DNA of 64,000 nucleotides. Source: Microbacterium sp. TPD7012. GTDB taxonomy: Bacteria; Actinomycetota; Actinomycetes; Actinomycetales; Microbacteriaceae. The DNA is taken from positions 593,543 to 657,542 of the forward strand of contig NZ_QDFV01000001.1 in assembly GCF_003075395.1 (NCBI RefSeq), given 5' to 3'. Below the pieces are notes generated by a model. The model saw only the letters and a list, made by a program, of their open reading frames with translations. It was not told the DNA's origin and did not search any database. Numbering within the stretch: position 1 is the stretch's first letter; each line of letters opens with the position of its first letter. Positions 39,866 to 47,641 of this stretch are shown here, one piece after another. Both the position numbers and the translations under genes were made by a program.

Positions 39866-41127
39866 CGGGTGCTCCTCGCCTCGGCGGTCACGGGCAGGGG
39901 GACGCGGGCGCGCACGCGCAGACCGCCGAGGGGCCGGGGCGTCACCTCGAGGGTGCCGCCGGACGCTGCGGCGCGCTCGCGCATGCCGAGCTGACCGAGG
40001 CCCGGTCGCAGCTGGGCGACCGTGCGTCCGGTGTTCACGATCTCGACCTCCACGCCGTCGTCGTCGTAGCGCACGCGCACGTCGGCCGTCGCTCCGACGC
40101 CCGCGTGGCGGCGGGCGTTCGTGAGCGACTCCTGCGCGATGCGGTACAGGTTCACGGCGATGAGCGAAGGGACGGCGACGGGCTCCCCGATCACGGCGTA
40201 GTCGGTCGGAAGGCCGGCGTCGGTCGAGGCGGCCACGAGCTCGGCGATGTCGTCGAGAGTGAGGGTGGATGCCGGCTCGGCGGTGTCGCCCCCGGGGGTG
40301 CGCAGCGTCTCGAGCAGCTGCCGCAGCTCGCTGATGGCGTCGCGCGCCGAGTCCTCGATCCCGGCGAGGATGCGGGTCGACTGCGCCGGATCCTGGTCGA
40401 TCATGAGCCGGGCGGCTCCCGCCTGCACCCCCATGACCGACACGTGGTGAGCGACGACGTCGTGCAGCTCGCGGGCGATGCGGACCCTGTCGAGCGCGAC
40501 CGCCTGCGCCGCAGTGACCTCGCGCTCGCGCTCCAGTTCGCTCGTGCGCTGCTCGAGGACCTCGCGTTCCGCGGCCGAGTGCCAGGCGCGCTCGCCGAAG
40601 TAGTACGCGCCGCCGAAGTAGAGCGCGTTCAACAGGATCTGGATCATCATGAAGGCGACGTAGGGCGAGAAGGCGCCCGCGACGACCTCGGCCTCATCGG
40701 CCTGCGTGATCGCCTCGTAGTACATCGTGATCAGCAGCCAGGCGAACATGCCGACGATGATCGCGATGCGCACGATCATGGCGCGACGGCGGTGGTTCAT
40801 CCATGCGCCCACCGAGTACAGTCCGATGAACATCGCGATGTTGCCGACGTAGACCTCAGGGATCTTGAGCGTCACGGCGACGAAGTAGGCCGTGGCCGTG
40901 ACGACGGCGACGATGCCGGGCCATCGGCGGCGGAAGGCCAGCGGCGCGGTGACGACCACGGCGTAGACGACGGCGGTCCACAGGTCGGCCTGCTCGTCGC
41001 CGTACATCTGCGCGATCGAGGAGAGCCCGGCGCTCAGGACGGCGCCGACGAACAGCACGGCGGCGAGCAGCAGGTCGCTGCGCTGCTCTCGGGCGGTCGG
41101 CGTGCGGGTGAACGGGACGGCGGGCAT
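39862..41127 (-). CDS. Sensor histidine kinase (HisKA_3 type)
   Basis: 421 residues. About five to six transmembrane helices (roughly 20-165) have short loops and no large sensor domain, as in kinases that sense membrane state. A coiled linker leads to the dimerisation motif RIARELHDVVAHHVS with H222. The HATPase_c domain carries LYRIAQESLTNARRHA and GLGQLGMRERAAASGG. The -10 TACGGT (41139-41134) would start transcription at about the ATG, so the message may be leaderless. The TCS motif lies 20 nt upstream of that -10. Confidence 0.93.
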   Translation of the reverse strand: MPAVPFTRTPTAREQRSDLLLAAVLFVGAVLSAGLSSIAQMYGDEQADLWTAVVYAVVVTAPLAFRRRWPGIVAVVTATAYFVAVTLKIPEVYVGNIAMFIGLYSVGAWMNHRRRAMIVRIAIIVGMFAWLLITMYYEAITQADEAEVVAGAFSPYVAFMMIQILLNALYFGGAYYFGERAWHSAAEREVLEQRTSELEREREVTAAQAVALDRVRIARELHDVVAHHVSVMGVQAGAARLMIDQDPAQSTRILAGIEDSARDAISELRQLLETLRTPGGDTAEPASTLTLDDIAELVAASTDAGLPTDYAVIGEPVAVPSLIAVNLYRIAQESLTNARRHAGVGATADVRVRYDDDGVEVEIVNTGRTVAQLRPGLGQLGMRERAAASGGTLEVTPRPLGGLRVRARVPLPVTAEARSTR

Positions 41128-41159
41128 CCTCCCACCGTATGGGGGAGCGGATGCCAGGG

Positions 41160-41177
41160 CATCCCCCACGCGGCGGA
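41160..41177. promoter_or_regulatory. Putative response-regulator site, sensor kinase promoter
   Basis: CATCCCCCACGCGGCGGA, 17 of 18 identical to 36373-36390. It partly overlaps the inverted repeat GGATGC-CAGG-GCATCC (41149-41164). It could also serve the divergent reductase gene, whose likely -10 is TAGCGT at 41214. Confidence 0.55.
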
Positions 41178-41265
41178 CCCGGTCGGCCCATCGACAGCGC
41201 GATCGAGGGTGCGTAGCGTTCATCTCGCAGTCCCGATTCGTCGCACCGACAGCAAGGAGCAGGAC

Positions 41266-41916
41266 ATGAGCACTCGTGATTCGAGCACGGCGGCATCCGG
41301 TCGCATCCTGATCGACCTCTTCATGACCCTCGACGGCGTCGCGCAGGGGCCGGGCGGGACCGACGAGGACACCTCGGGCGGATTCCGCTTCAGCGGCTGG
41401 CAGGCGGGCCACCCCTCCTCGGGTGTCGGACCCGAGGTCGAGAAGGGCATGCGGCAGCTCGATGCTCTGCTGCTCGGCCGCCGCACCTACGACATCTTCG
41501 CGGCGTACTGGCCGCACCACACCGAGGGCGAATCCGGCGCGATCGGCACGCTCTTCAACAACGTGCCCAAGTACGTGGCCACGCGCGATGCCGACCTCGC
41601 GCTCGACTGGGAGGGCAGCACCCGGGTCGGCGACGACCTCGCCGCCGAGATCGCCGCGATGCGCGCGAACCACCGCGAGGTGCACGTGATCGGCAGCCTC
41701 GACTTCGTGCACACCCTGCTCGCCGAGGGGCTCTTCGACGAGCTGAACCTCTGGGTGTACCCGATCCTGCTCGGAGCCGGTAAGAAGGTGTTCGACGACA
41801 ACGCGCTGCCCTCGGTCCTCACCCTGCTCGAGCCGGCGAAGACCGACGACGGTGGCGTGACGCTGCTGCGCTACGGGCGGACGGAGAAGGTGCCGGAGGT
41901 CGGGACATACGAGTGA
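41266..41916 (+). CDS. Dihydrofolate reductase / RibD C-terminal-like reductase
   Basis: 216 residues of the RibD_C/DHFR-like family. LIDLFMTLDGVAQGPGG at the N-terminus, LDALLLGRRTYDIFAAYWP, NNVPKYVATR, EVHVIGSLDFVHTLL and LWVYPILLGAGKKVF are typical. Most relatives are uncharacterised NADPH reductases. AAGGAG lies 6 bases before ATG 41266. The last codons (VGTYE-stop) are copied 1.28 kb downstream, marking the left edge of an insertion. Confidence 0.88.
   Translation: MSTRDSSTAASGRILIDLFMTLDGVAQGPGGTDEDTSGGFRFSGWQAGHPSSGVGPEVEKGMRQLDALLLGRRTYDIFAAYWPHHTEGESGAIGTLFNNVPKYVATRDADLALDWEGSTRVGDDLAAEIAAMRANHREVHVIGSLDFVHTLLAEGLFDELNLWVYPILLGAGKKVFDDNALPSVLTLLEPAKTDDGGVTLLRYGRTEKVPEVGTYE
41900..41916 (+). 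repeat. Left 17-bp direct repeat of the 1.28-kb insert
   Basis: TCGGGACATACGAGTGA, the 3' end of the reductase gene including its stop, is repeated exactly at 43182-43198. Weaker similarity extends the match to about 35 bp. Confidence 0.8.
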
Positions 41917-41945
41917 TGTGCGCCGCCCGGAGGAGGCTACGAAGG

Positions 41946-42425
41946 ATGCGGCTGAAAAGATCGAGCTCGCGGCACGCGACTGCACTCGCGTTCTTGACGG
42001 GCGTGGTGCTTGTCCTGACCGGATGCGAGACCTACTACCAGTACGGTCCATATGCGCTCGGAACTGACGGCGAGAACCTCCTGATTGCGGCCTGCGAATC
42101 TCGGACGATCACCACGGTTTATGTGGAAGAACGGCCAGACCTTCCCGGCGTCGAAGGGCGCCGGCACGTATGGGAGGCCTCCGGTGACCGCACCACCGCG
42201 GCTGGAGAGGTTCTCGTCGTCGGTGGAGAAAATGCCGGTCTGGTCGATGGCGTCAGCCTGCAGCCAACTATCGAGCCGGGCGTGCGGTACTTCTTGGACA
42301 TGAACGAGGAGAAAGGGCAGGTCACTTCCGCGCTGTTCATGATTCCGGAGGAAGGACTCTCGGCGGGTGAGTGGTTGACGCCGGAGGGAGACGTGTCTTC
42401 TCGGCCTTGTCCGAATACGACCTAG
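41946..42425 (+). CDS. Putative lipoprotein, unknown function
   Basis: 159 residues. A basic N-terminus and hydrophobic stretch (ATALAFLTGVVLVLTGC) end in a lipobox with lipidated Cys27, so it should be exported and membrane-anchored. The mature part is small and acidic, with no domain I recognise. ATG 41946 follows GGAGG; an earlier ATG at 41913 overlaps the reductase stop but would add an odd Arg-rich extension. Base composition is lower in GC than neighbouring genes. It lies inside the insert and abuts the Rhs remnant, so it was probably acquired with it. Confidence 0.7.
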   Translation: MRLKRSSSRHATALAFLTGVVLVLTGCETYYQYGPYALGTDGENLLIAACESRTITTVYVEERPDLPGVEGRRHVWEASGDRTTAAGEVLVVGGENAGLVDGVSLQPTIEPGVRYFLDMNEEKGQVTSALFMIPEEGLSAGEWLTPEGDVSSRPCPNTT

Positions 42426-42692
42426 TTGTCTCGCGGGTTGTCGCAGGCTGCGGGTTCTTCTGTGGTGGCGGGTGTGCGGACGTACATTGGTGCGGAGGGT
42501 AAGCCGGTTGCGGAGAAGTCGGCGAAGACCGGGACCACGGGGACGACGTTGACGTGGTTGTTCTCGAATCTGGAGGGGACGGTGGACGTGCAGACGGTGG
42601 CGAATGCGACAGGCGGCCGCTCTCGCCCAGAATGCCGTCAAGGGGCTCCGGACATGCAGGCCGCGAATTTGAAACGGATGCTTCGCCAGTGA
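42426..42692 (+). pseudogene. Rhs/YD-repeat protein fragment (truncated polymorphic toxin remnant)
   Basis: The open frame of 88 codons starts with no methionine and no ribosome site. Its first 60 residues (VRTYIGAEGKPVAEKSA, TGTTLTWLFSNLEGTVDVQ) are a piece of the Rhs core region just before the conserved shell end. The usual following YD repeats are missing. After about 42606 the sequence changes to an unrelated 26-residue tail ending at 42692. Codon usage has many G- and T-ending codons, unlike the neighbours. I read it as a decayed cassette or the 5'-truncated tip of an Rhs toxin gene. Confidence 0.65.
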
Positions 42693-43089
42693 GTGACGTG
42701 GAGAAGGTCAGGTTAGCCAGATTCGTGCTTTGGTGTCTTCCTGTCATCGCAGCGCTCGCGGTCGTGCTCGGGTTTTCGTATCGATTCTTGTTTCTCGGTC
42801 AAGTAGTTCTCGATCGCGGCCCTGCGGCGAGTATTCGCGACGCTTTTTCTGCGAGCGCAGCAATGTTTGTCGTACTCCTCGTCGCCTCGATTGCTCCTGG
42901 TGTACCTTCCGAGTCCGCGCCTCGCTCGGGGGAAAGATCGTCGCGGCGGGCATCTCGGGGTTGCTGGTCTACGCGTCAACTTGGTTCTCGTTGGCGCAAG
43001 TCGGTGGCTTCCCTCTAGCCGCGGGTTCAGTAACGGGCGCGACTTCTTTCCTTCTCTTGATATGCGTGCCGAGGCGAAGTTCCGACTGA
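42689..43089 (+). pseudogene. Small four-helix membrane protein, frameshifted
   Basis: From GTG 42689 (GTGA overlap with the Rhs fragment stop) the frame encodes two hydrophobic helices (FVLWCLPVIAALAVVLGF; AAMFVVLLVASIAPG) and then turns into Arg/Ser-rich nonsense. The -1 frame beyond the G5 tract at 42928-42932 continues with GGKIVAAGISGLLVYASTW and two further helices to a stop at 43089. One additional G would fuse them into a protein of about 134 residues with four helices. Its place directly behind an Rhs fragment fits an immunity protein, which is inference. A sequencing error in the G tract is possible. Confidence 0.5.
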
Positions 43090-43181
43090 TCGGTGGTTGC
43101 CCGCGATGGTGAGCAGTGAGGCTCAAGCACCATGCCACCCGTCGGAATCGGGGATTCCGGTGCACGGACAGGCGCCGAGGT

Positions 43182-43198
43182 TCGGGACATACGAGTGA
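43182..43198 (+). repeat. Right 17-bp direct repeat of the 1.28-kb insert
   Basis: Exact copy of 41900-41916. Upstream bases read in frame as a diverged reductase C-terminus (PRFGTYE-stop against PEVGTYE-stop). The 160 bp from here to the next gene are AT-richer and hold a small hairpin TGCCG-N6-CGGCA (43272-43287). Confidence 0.8.
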
Positions 43199-43361
43199 GA
43201 GGTTTCGTTCCGGTTCATCCGTTGAATCGACTATTTCCTTCCTGTGCAGGCATCCTCTAGATTCGATCCGTTGCCGCATTTTCGGCAGAGGTTCGAGGGC
43301 CGAGCGGGACAGCGTGAGGGTTGCGCGCACGACCTCCTTCACAGGGTGGGACGATGACGCG

Positions 43362-45074
43362 ATGACGCGACGACGCGGGATGATGCGGGCGATGCTCGGC
43401 GGGATGGCGGCGTTCGCGCTCGCCTTGGGCGGTGCGACGACGGCGGCTGCCGCCGGACCGGAGGACGCCGCAGGGTCGGGCTTCATCAGCGGGGTGGTCA
43501 CGCGCGAGGACGACGGCACTCCGCTCGAGGGCGTCACGGTCTCGGCCGGCGGGGAGGGGGCGGCCTGGGTATCGACGCAGACGGACGAGACGGGAGCCTA
43601 CTCGCTGACCGGTCTGGCGCCCGGTTCCCACCTGGTCTCCTTCACCCCCGAAGGCACCGATCTGAAGTCGGAGTACTGGGAGAACGCCGAGCGATGGGAT
43701 TCTGCGACTCCGATCGTCATCGGCGACGGCACCGTCGTCGCGGGCATCGACGCCGCGCTGAGCGTGGGAGGCACGATCACGGGTGTCGTCACCCGCGAGG
43801 ACGACAGCTCCCCGCTCGAGAACGTCTCGGTATCCGCTCTCGATGCGCACAACGAGATCGTCGGAATGGCCCGGACGGATGCGACGGGTGGGTACCACCT
43901 CGGCGGTCTCCCCGATGGTTCGTACCGGCTGCGCTTCGGCTCTCCGGATCCGGAGCTGCTGTCCGAGTTCTGGGAGAACCAGTACCGGGGGGATTCCGGG
44001 ACCGTCATCGCTGTCGTCAGCGGGCAGACGACCGCGGGCGTGGATGCGGCTCTCGCTGCCGCGGGGTACATCAGTGGCACGGTGACCAGTGGGGCCGACG
44101 GGCAGCCGCTGTTCTCCTCGGTGCTGGTCTACGACGTCGATGAGCGGTTCGACTTCGAGTTCAGCTATACGGAGGTCGACGGCGGCTACCGCGTCGCAGT
44201 TCCGGCCGGAACCTATAAGGTGCTCTTCCGTTCTTCCGGCCTGGCGGAGGAGTGGTGGAACGATGCGCCGGTCTGGGACGCTGCGACCGCCGTCACCGTC
44301 TCTGCGGGCGACGAAGTCGAGGGCGTCGACGCTGTGCTCGACGAGATCGCGACCGTCACCGGCACGGTGACGGTCGACGCCGGCGCAGCGTCGGAGATCC
44401 TCGTGGAAGCCTGGAGCGACGGCATCCAGGTCGCGAACAAGTATGCCGACCCGGCCACGGGCGCCTACTCGATGCTTCTCCAGAAGGGGACGTACATCCT
44501 GAAGGCAACGGCCACGTTCACGGATGGCGCGACGGCCACGATCTCGCAGTTCTTCGACGGGGTCGAGACGGCTGCCGAGGCGACGCCGCTCTCCCTCTCC
44601 CCGGGTGACATCGTGCAGGGGATCGACTTCCTGCTCACGGCCGACACGGAGCCAGAACCGGCTCTCGTGCTTTCGTCCGGCGCGGTGCAGGCCGGAGGCG
44701 ACATCACCGTCTCGGGAACCGGCTTCGCGCCGGGTGCCGAGATCACGTTCGAACTGCACTCCGACCCGATCGTGCTCGGCACGCTGACGGCAGACGCGGG
44801 AGGCGTGCTGAAGGGCTCGTTCACGATCCCGGCCAGCGCTCCGGCCGGCGCCCACACGCTGGTCGCGTTTTCCGGCGTGACCGTGGTCGCGACCGCGGCG
44901 TTGAACGTCACGGCCGCAGGGAGCGCCGGTTCGGGAGGGGCCACGACCGGCGGAACCGGAGGTGCTCTCGCGAACACGGGTTCGGATGCGCCGGTCGCCG
45001 CAGCTGCGACCGCTCTGCTGCTGCTGCTCGCGGGTCTGACCCTCGTGCGGCGGCGCCGTCGGGTGCAGGTCTGA
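43362..45074 (+). CDS. Cell-wall-anchored repeat surface protein with LANTG sorting signal
   Basis: 570 residues. A signal peptide spans about 1-34 (MLGGMAAFALALGGATTAAAA). Five tandem carboxypeptidase-regulatory-like/SdrB-type beta-sandwich modules of 75-80 residues follow: ISGVVTREDDGTPLEGVTV, ITGVVTREDDSSPLENVSV, ISGTVTSGADGQPLFSSVL and two weaker ones. An Ig-like domain (about 440-515) and a Gly/Thr-rich spacer lead to the sorting signal LANTG (536-540), a hydrophobic helix and a basic tail (RRRRR). LAxTG fits class E sortases of actinobacteria. ATG 43362 lacks a clear ribosome site. Likely an adhesin or wall structural protein. Confidence 0.85.
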   Translation: MTRRRGMMRAMLGGMAAFALALGGATTAAAAGPEDAAGSGFISGVVTREDDGTPLEGVTVSAGGEGAAWVSTQTDETGAYSLTGLAPGSHLVSFTPEGTDLKSEYWENAERWDSATPIVIGDGTVVAGIDAALSVGGTITGVVTREDDSSPLENVSVSALDAHNEIVGMARTDATGGYHLGGLPDGSYRLRFGSPDPELLSEFWENQYRGDSGTVIAVVSGQTTAGVDAALAAAGYISGTVTSGADGQPLFSSVLVYDVDERFDFEFSYTEVDGGYRVAVPAGTYKVLFRSSGLAEEWWNDAPVWDAATAVTVSAGDEVEGVDAVLDEIATVTGTVTVDAGAASEILVEAWSDGIQVANKYADPATGAYSMLLQKGTYILKATATFTDGATATISQFFDGVETAAEATPLSLSPGDIVQGIDFLLTADTEPEPALVLSSGAVQAGGDITVSGTGFAPGAEITFELHSDPIVLGTLTADAGGVLKGSFTIPASAPAGAHTLVAFSGVTVVATAALNVTAAGSAGSGGATTGGTGGALANTGSDAPVAAAATALLLLLAGLTLVRRRRRVQV

Positions 45075-45091
45075 GGAGGAGCCACGCGGCC

Positions 45092-45721
45092 ATGCACATT
45101 CATGGGGCGTGGGTACCGATTTCGCGTGGCCAAGCGATGGCCTGGTCAAGGGAATCCCTCGACCAGGGGTCCGGTTTCTCCGCACAGATGGCCGCCAGGC
45201 TCGACCACGAACAAGTCCACGCCTTTGCGATCATGCCTCGTGATCGGGCCGGCGCCGATGTGGCAGATTTCGCGCGATCTGCGCAGCTCGGCGATGCGGA
45301 TCTCCTTCTGGGGAGATTCCTTCGGAGTCTCTCCGCAATCTCGGACAGCATCCTCGTGGTCGACGACGATCTTGCGCGCCGCGGTGACCCGGGACTCGAC
45401 GACGTCTCATTCATCGATGACCGAGTCATTCGTTGGAATGACCTGCAGTCGGCCCCCGACCGCCTGACGCGCCTCCTACGGACCGGAGCGTCGGGGTATC
45501 CGCTGAATGCCTTCATCTGCGGTGCTCAAGGTGGTCACGCCTTTCGCCCCCCAAGTGGTCCACTGTCCGAATCGGACGTCGAGCTGCTGGTACGCGAGGC
45601 GCGAGCCGTCATCCACTCGATCTACGACGCGGAATCGTTCCTGATCCTGGTCATCGACCAGGAGCTCAAAGAACTCTTGGAGACGCATACACACGCAGTC
45701 GACTCCGCACCGGAATCATGA
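45092..45721 (+). CDS. Hypothetical protein, unrecognised
   Basis: 209 residues, no signal peptide or membrane helix. Central GASGYPLNAFICGAQGG and a C-terminal helix pair (SESDVELLVREARAVIHSIYDAESFLILVID) look like structured, conserved-type sequence. GAGGAGGA precedes ATG 45092 by about 11 bases. It overlaps the next small gene by ATGA. Third-base composition is less GC-biased than in flanking metabolic genes, and it sits next to the Rhs-bearing insert, so it may be part of the same variable region. I cannot assign a function. Confidence 0.6.
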   Translation: MHIHGAWVPISRGQAMAWSRESLDQGSGFSAQMAARLDHEQVHAFAIMPRDRAGADVADFARSAQLGDADLLLGRFLRSLSAISDSILVVDDDLARRGDPGLDDVSFIDDRVIRWNDLQSAPDRLTRLLRTGASGYPLNAFICGAQGGHAFRPPSGPLSESDVELLVREARAVIHSIYDAESFLILVIDQELKELLETHTHAVDSAPES

Positions 45722-45924
45722 TCGACGGATACTCTCTCGTGCTGGCCAGCTCTGTCGGCGTGCGTGATGGAATGGCCCTCGAGCTGACCAGAGCTGGTGG
45801 CGTGATCATCGCTGAGGTCTATGAAGACGACTCCACCCGGGCGCGGACGGTGACCGTTTTCGAGCCTGACGTTCCGGTGGAGGCAATGGAGTGGCTCCTC
45901 TCGTCGGCACGAGAAATGCTCTAG
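45718..45924 (+). CDS. Small hypothetical protein coupled to the preceding gene
   Basis: 68 residues, acidic, starting at an ATGA overlap with the 209-residue gene. The pattern (alternating beta strands LELTRAGGVIIAEVYEDD and RTVTVF, then a helix VEAMEWLLSSAREML) suggests a compact beta-alpha fold. No family recognised. Coupled translation suggests the two proteins act together, for instance as effector and antidote, which is only a guess. It ends 4 bp inside the converging HAD gene. Confidence 0.6.
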   Translation: MIDGYSLVLASSVGVRDGMALELTRAGGVIIAEVYEDDSTRARTVTVFEPDVPVEAMEWLLSSAREML

Positions 45925-46733
45925 GCGGAGATTCCGAGCATCCGCTCGATCACCTGCGCCACCCCGTCGTCGTCGTTCGACGCGGTCGACTCGTCGGCGG
46001 CATCCTGCACGACGGCCTCCGCTCCGGCCATGGCGACGCCGTGCCCGGCCCAGCGGAGCATCTCGACGTCGTTGAGCGCATCGCCGAACGCGACGACGTC
46101 GGCGCGGTCGATGCCGAGGTGCGCGCACAGGCGCGCGAGACCCGTGGCCTTCGTGACGCCCTCGGCCATGACCTCGACGAACGGGGCACCCGACAAGGTC
46201 GCCTCGAACCCGGGGAGGCCGAGCGAGCGCAGGGTGTCGAAGAGGGCGGCCGGCGCGAGCTCGGGATGCCGGATCACGAACTTCACACTCGGTGCGGACA
46301 CGACGTCGTCGAAAGCGACGCCGCCCATCGTCTCCGGGGCTCGCTTGTGATCGGTCAGGTCCGCGATCGCCGCATACCCTTCCTGCGCCACGAACGTCTC
46401 GCCGGCGTCGCGCACGCTCGCGAACAGCAGCCCGGGGATGCTGGCGCGCAGCGCCTCGGCGAGCGTGCGGATCGTGTCGGCGGGGAGTTCCTCGGCGAAC
46501 AGCATCCGTTCGTCGGTCAGGTGCACGGCATACGCCCCGTTGCTGCACAGCGCCCAACCGTCGAACGCCGCATCTGCCGCGATCGCGCGCAGGCCGATCG
46601 GCTGGCGGGCGGTCACCGGGACGACGTGGATGCCGCGCTCGCGAGCGGCATCCAGCGCCGCACGCGTGCGCGGGGAGACGTGCGACGAGGAGTCGAGAAG
46701 CGTGCCGTCGAGATCGGTGGCGATCAGGCGCAT
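45921..46733 (-). CDS. HAD-superfamily Cof-type phosphatase
   Basis: 270 residues. Motif I, DLDGTLLDS, is at 6-14, motif II is PVTARQP near 43, the motif III lysine is near KATGLA, and motif IV is VVAFGDALNDVEML. A type IIB cap lies between. Such enzymes dephosphorylate sugar phosphates or flavin precursors. ATG 46733 is chosen because the HAD motif begins directly after it; an upstream ATG would add residues encoded by the dispersed 33-bp repeat. Confidence 0.92.
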   Translation of the reverse strand: MRLIATDLDGTLLDSSSHVSPRTRAALDAARERGIHVVPVTARQPIGLRAIAADAAFDGWALCSNGAYAVHLTDERMLFAEELPADTIRTLAEALRASIPGLLFASVRDAGETFVAQEGYAAIADLTDHKRAPETMGGVAFDDVVSAPSVKFVIRHPELAPAALFDTLRSLGLPGFEATLSGAPFVEVMAEGVTKATGLARLCAHLGIDRADVVAFGDALNDVEMLRWAGHGVAMAGAEAVVQDAADESTASNDDDGVAQVIERMLGISA

Positions 46734-46742
46734 TTCGTCACG

Positions 46743-46775
46743 ACGTTTCGTCTCGCTTCGCTCGCTCAACGACCG
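46743..46775 (+). repeat. Dispersed 33-bp repeat, copy 2
   Basis: Identical to 9812-9844, same orientation, in the gap between the HAD phosphatase and exonuclease genes. Confidence 0.8.
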
Positions 46776-46786
46776 GGCAAGCGGCG

Positions 46787-47632
46787 TCAGGAGAAGATCA
46801 TCGGCAGGTCGTCGTCGTCCTCGGCGCCGCCGAGATCGAGGTCGACGACCACGGGCACGTGGTCGCTGGGCTGCTCGCCCTTGCGCTCGTTGCGATGGAT
46901 CGACGCGCCCGTGACGGCATCGGCGAAGGTGCGCGACCCGAGCACGAAGTCGATGCGGATGCCCTCGTTGCGGGGGAACTTCAGCCTCTGATAGTCCCAG
47001 TACGTGTACCCCTCGGGGAGGAGCGGGCGCACGACATCGGTCACTCCGGCGTCTTCGAACGCGAAGAAGGCGGCGCGCTCGGGCGGCGAGACGTGGGTGG
47101 ACCGGCCGACGACGATGTCGGGGTCGCCGTTGTCATGGTCGAAGGGGATGATGTTGAAGTCGCCGACCAGCGCGAGCGGCAGCTCGGGGTTCGCCGCGAG
47201 CTCGGCCGCCGTGGAGTCGCGCAGCGCCTCGAGCCAGTGCAGCTTGTAGGCGAGATGCGGATCGTCGAGCGAACGGCCGTTGGGCACGTACAGGCTCCAC
47301 ACCCGCACGCCGTCGACCAGCACGCCCAGCGCGCGGGCCTCGAGCGGAGCATCCGGACCCTCATGCCCCTTCGCGAAGCCGGGCATCCCATCGAACGCGG
47401 TGCGCACGTCGGTGATCGGCAGGCGGCTCGCGATCGCGACGCCGTTCCATTGATTCAGGCCGTGCACCTCGACGTGGTACCCGGCCTCTTCGAACGGGCC
47501 GTACGGGAACTGCTCCGGCTTGCACTTGATCTCCTGCATCGCCAGCACGTCGATGTCTTCGCGCACGGCGAATTCGACGGTGCGGGTGACGCGGGTGCGG
47601 ATGGAGTTGACGTTCCAGGTGGCCAAGCGCAT
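46787..47632 (-). CDS. xthA: Exodeoxyribonuclease III (XthA)
   Basis: AP endonuclease and 3'-5' exonuclease of base excision repair. 281 residues. ATWNVNSIRTR at 4-14, LAMQEIKCKPEQFP with the metal-binding Glu near 34, LYVPNG, VGDFNIIPFDHDN and the C-terminal SDHVPVVVDL with the catalytic His are all present. It adds a short acidic tail. It stands 9 bp downstream of the malate synthase gene on the same strand. Confidence 0.95.
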   Translation of the reverse strand: MRLATWNVNSIRTRVTRTVEFAVREDIDVLAMQEIKCKPEQFPYGPFEEAGYHVEVHGLNQWNGVAIASRLPITDVRTAFDGMPGFAKGHEGPDAPLEARALGVLVDGVRVWSLYVPNGRSLDDPHLAYKLHWLEALRDSTAAELAANPELPLALVGDFNIIPFDHDNGDPDIVVGRSTHVSPPERAAFFAFEDAGVTDVVRPLLPEGYTYWDYQRLKFPRNEGIRIDFVLGSRTFADAVTGASIHRNERKGEQPSDHVPVVVDLDLGGAEDDDDLPMIFS

Positions 47633-47641
47633 GCGTCCAGC

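Noticed and set aside
42920..42940. Programmed -1 frameshifting in the small membrane gene
   Set aside because: The G5 tract with GAA does not make a canonical X-XXY-YYZ site in the needed phase, and no downstream stimulatory structure is evident. Mutation or sequencing error is simpler.
42713..43537. A minus-strand open frame across the insert and the start of the surface protein gene
   Set aside because: No ribosome site and Arg/Ser-rich content without motifs; it overlaps the signal peptide of a convincing plus-strand gene.
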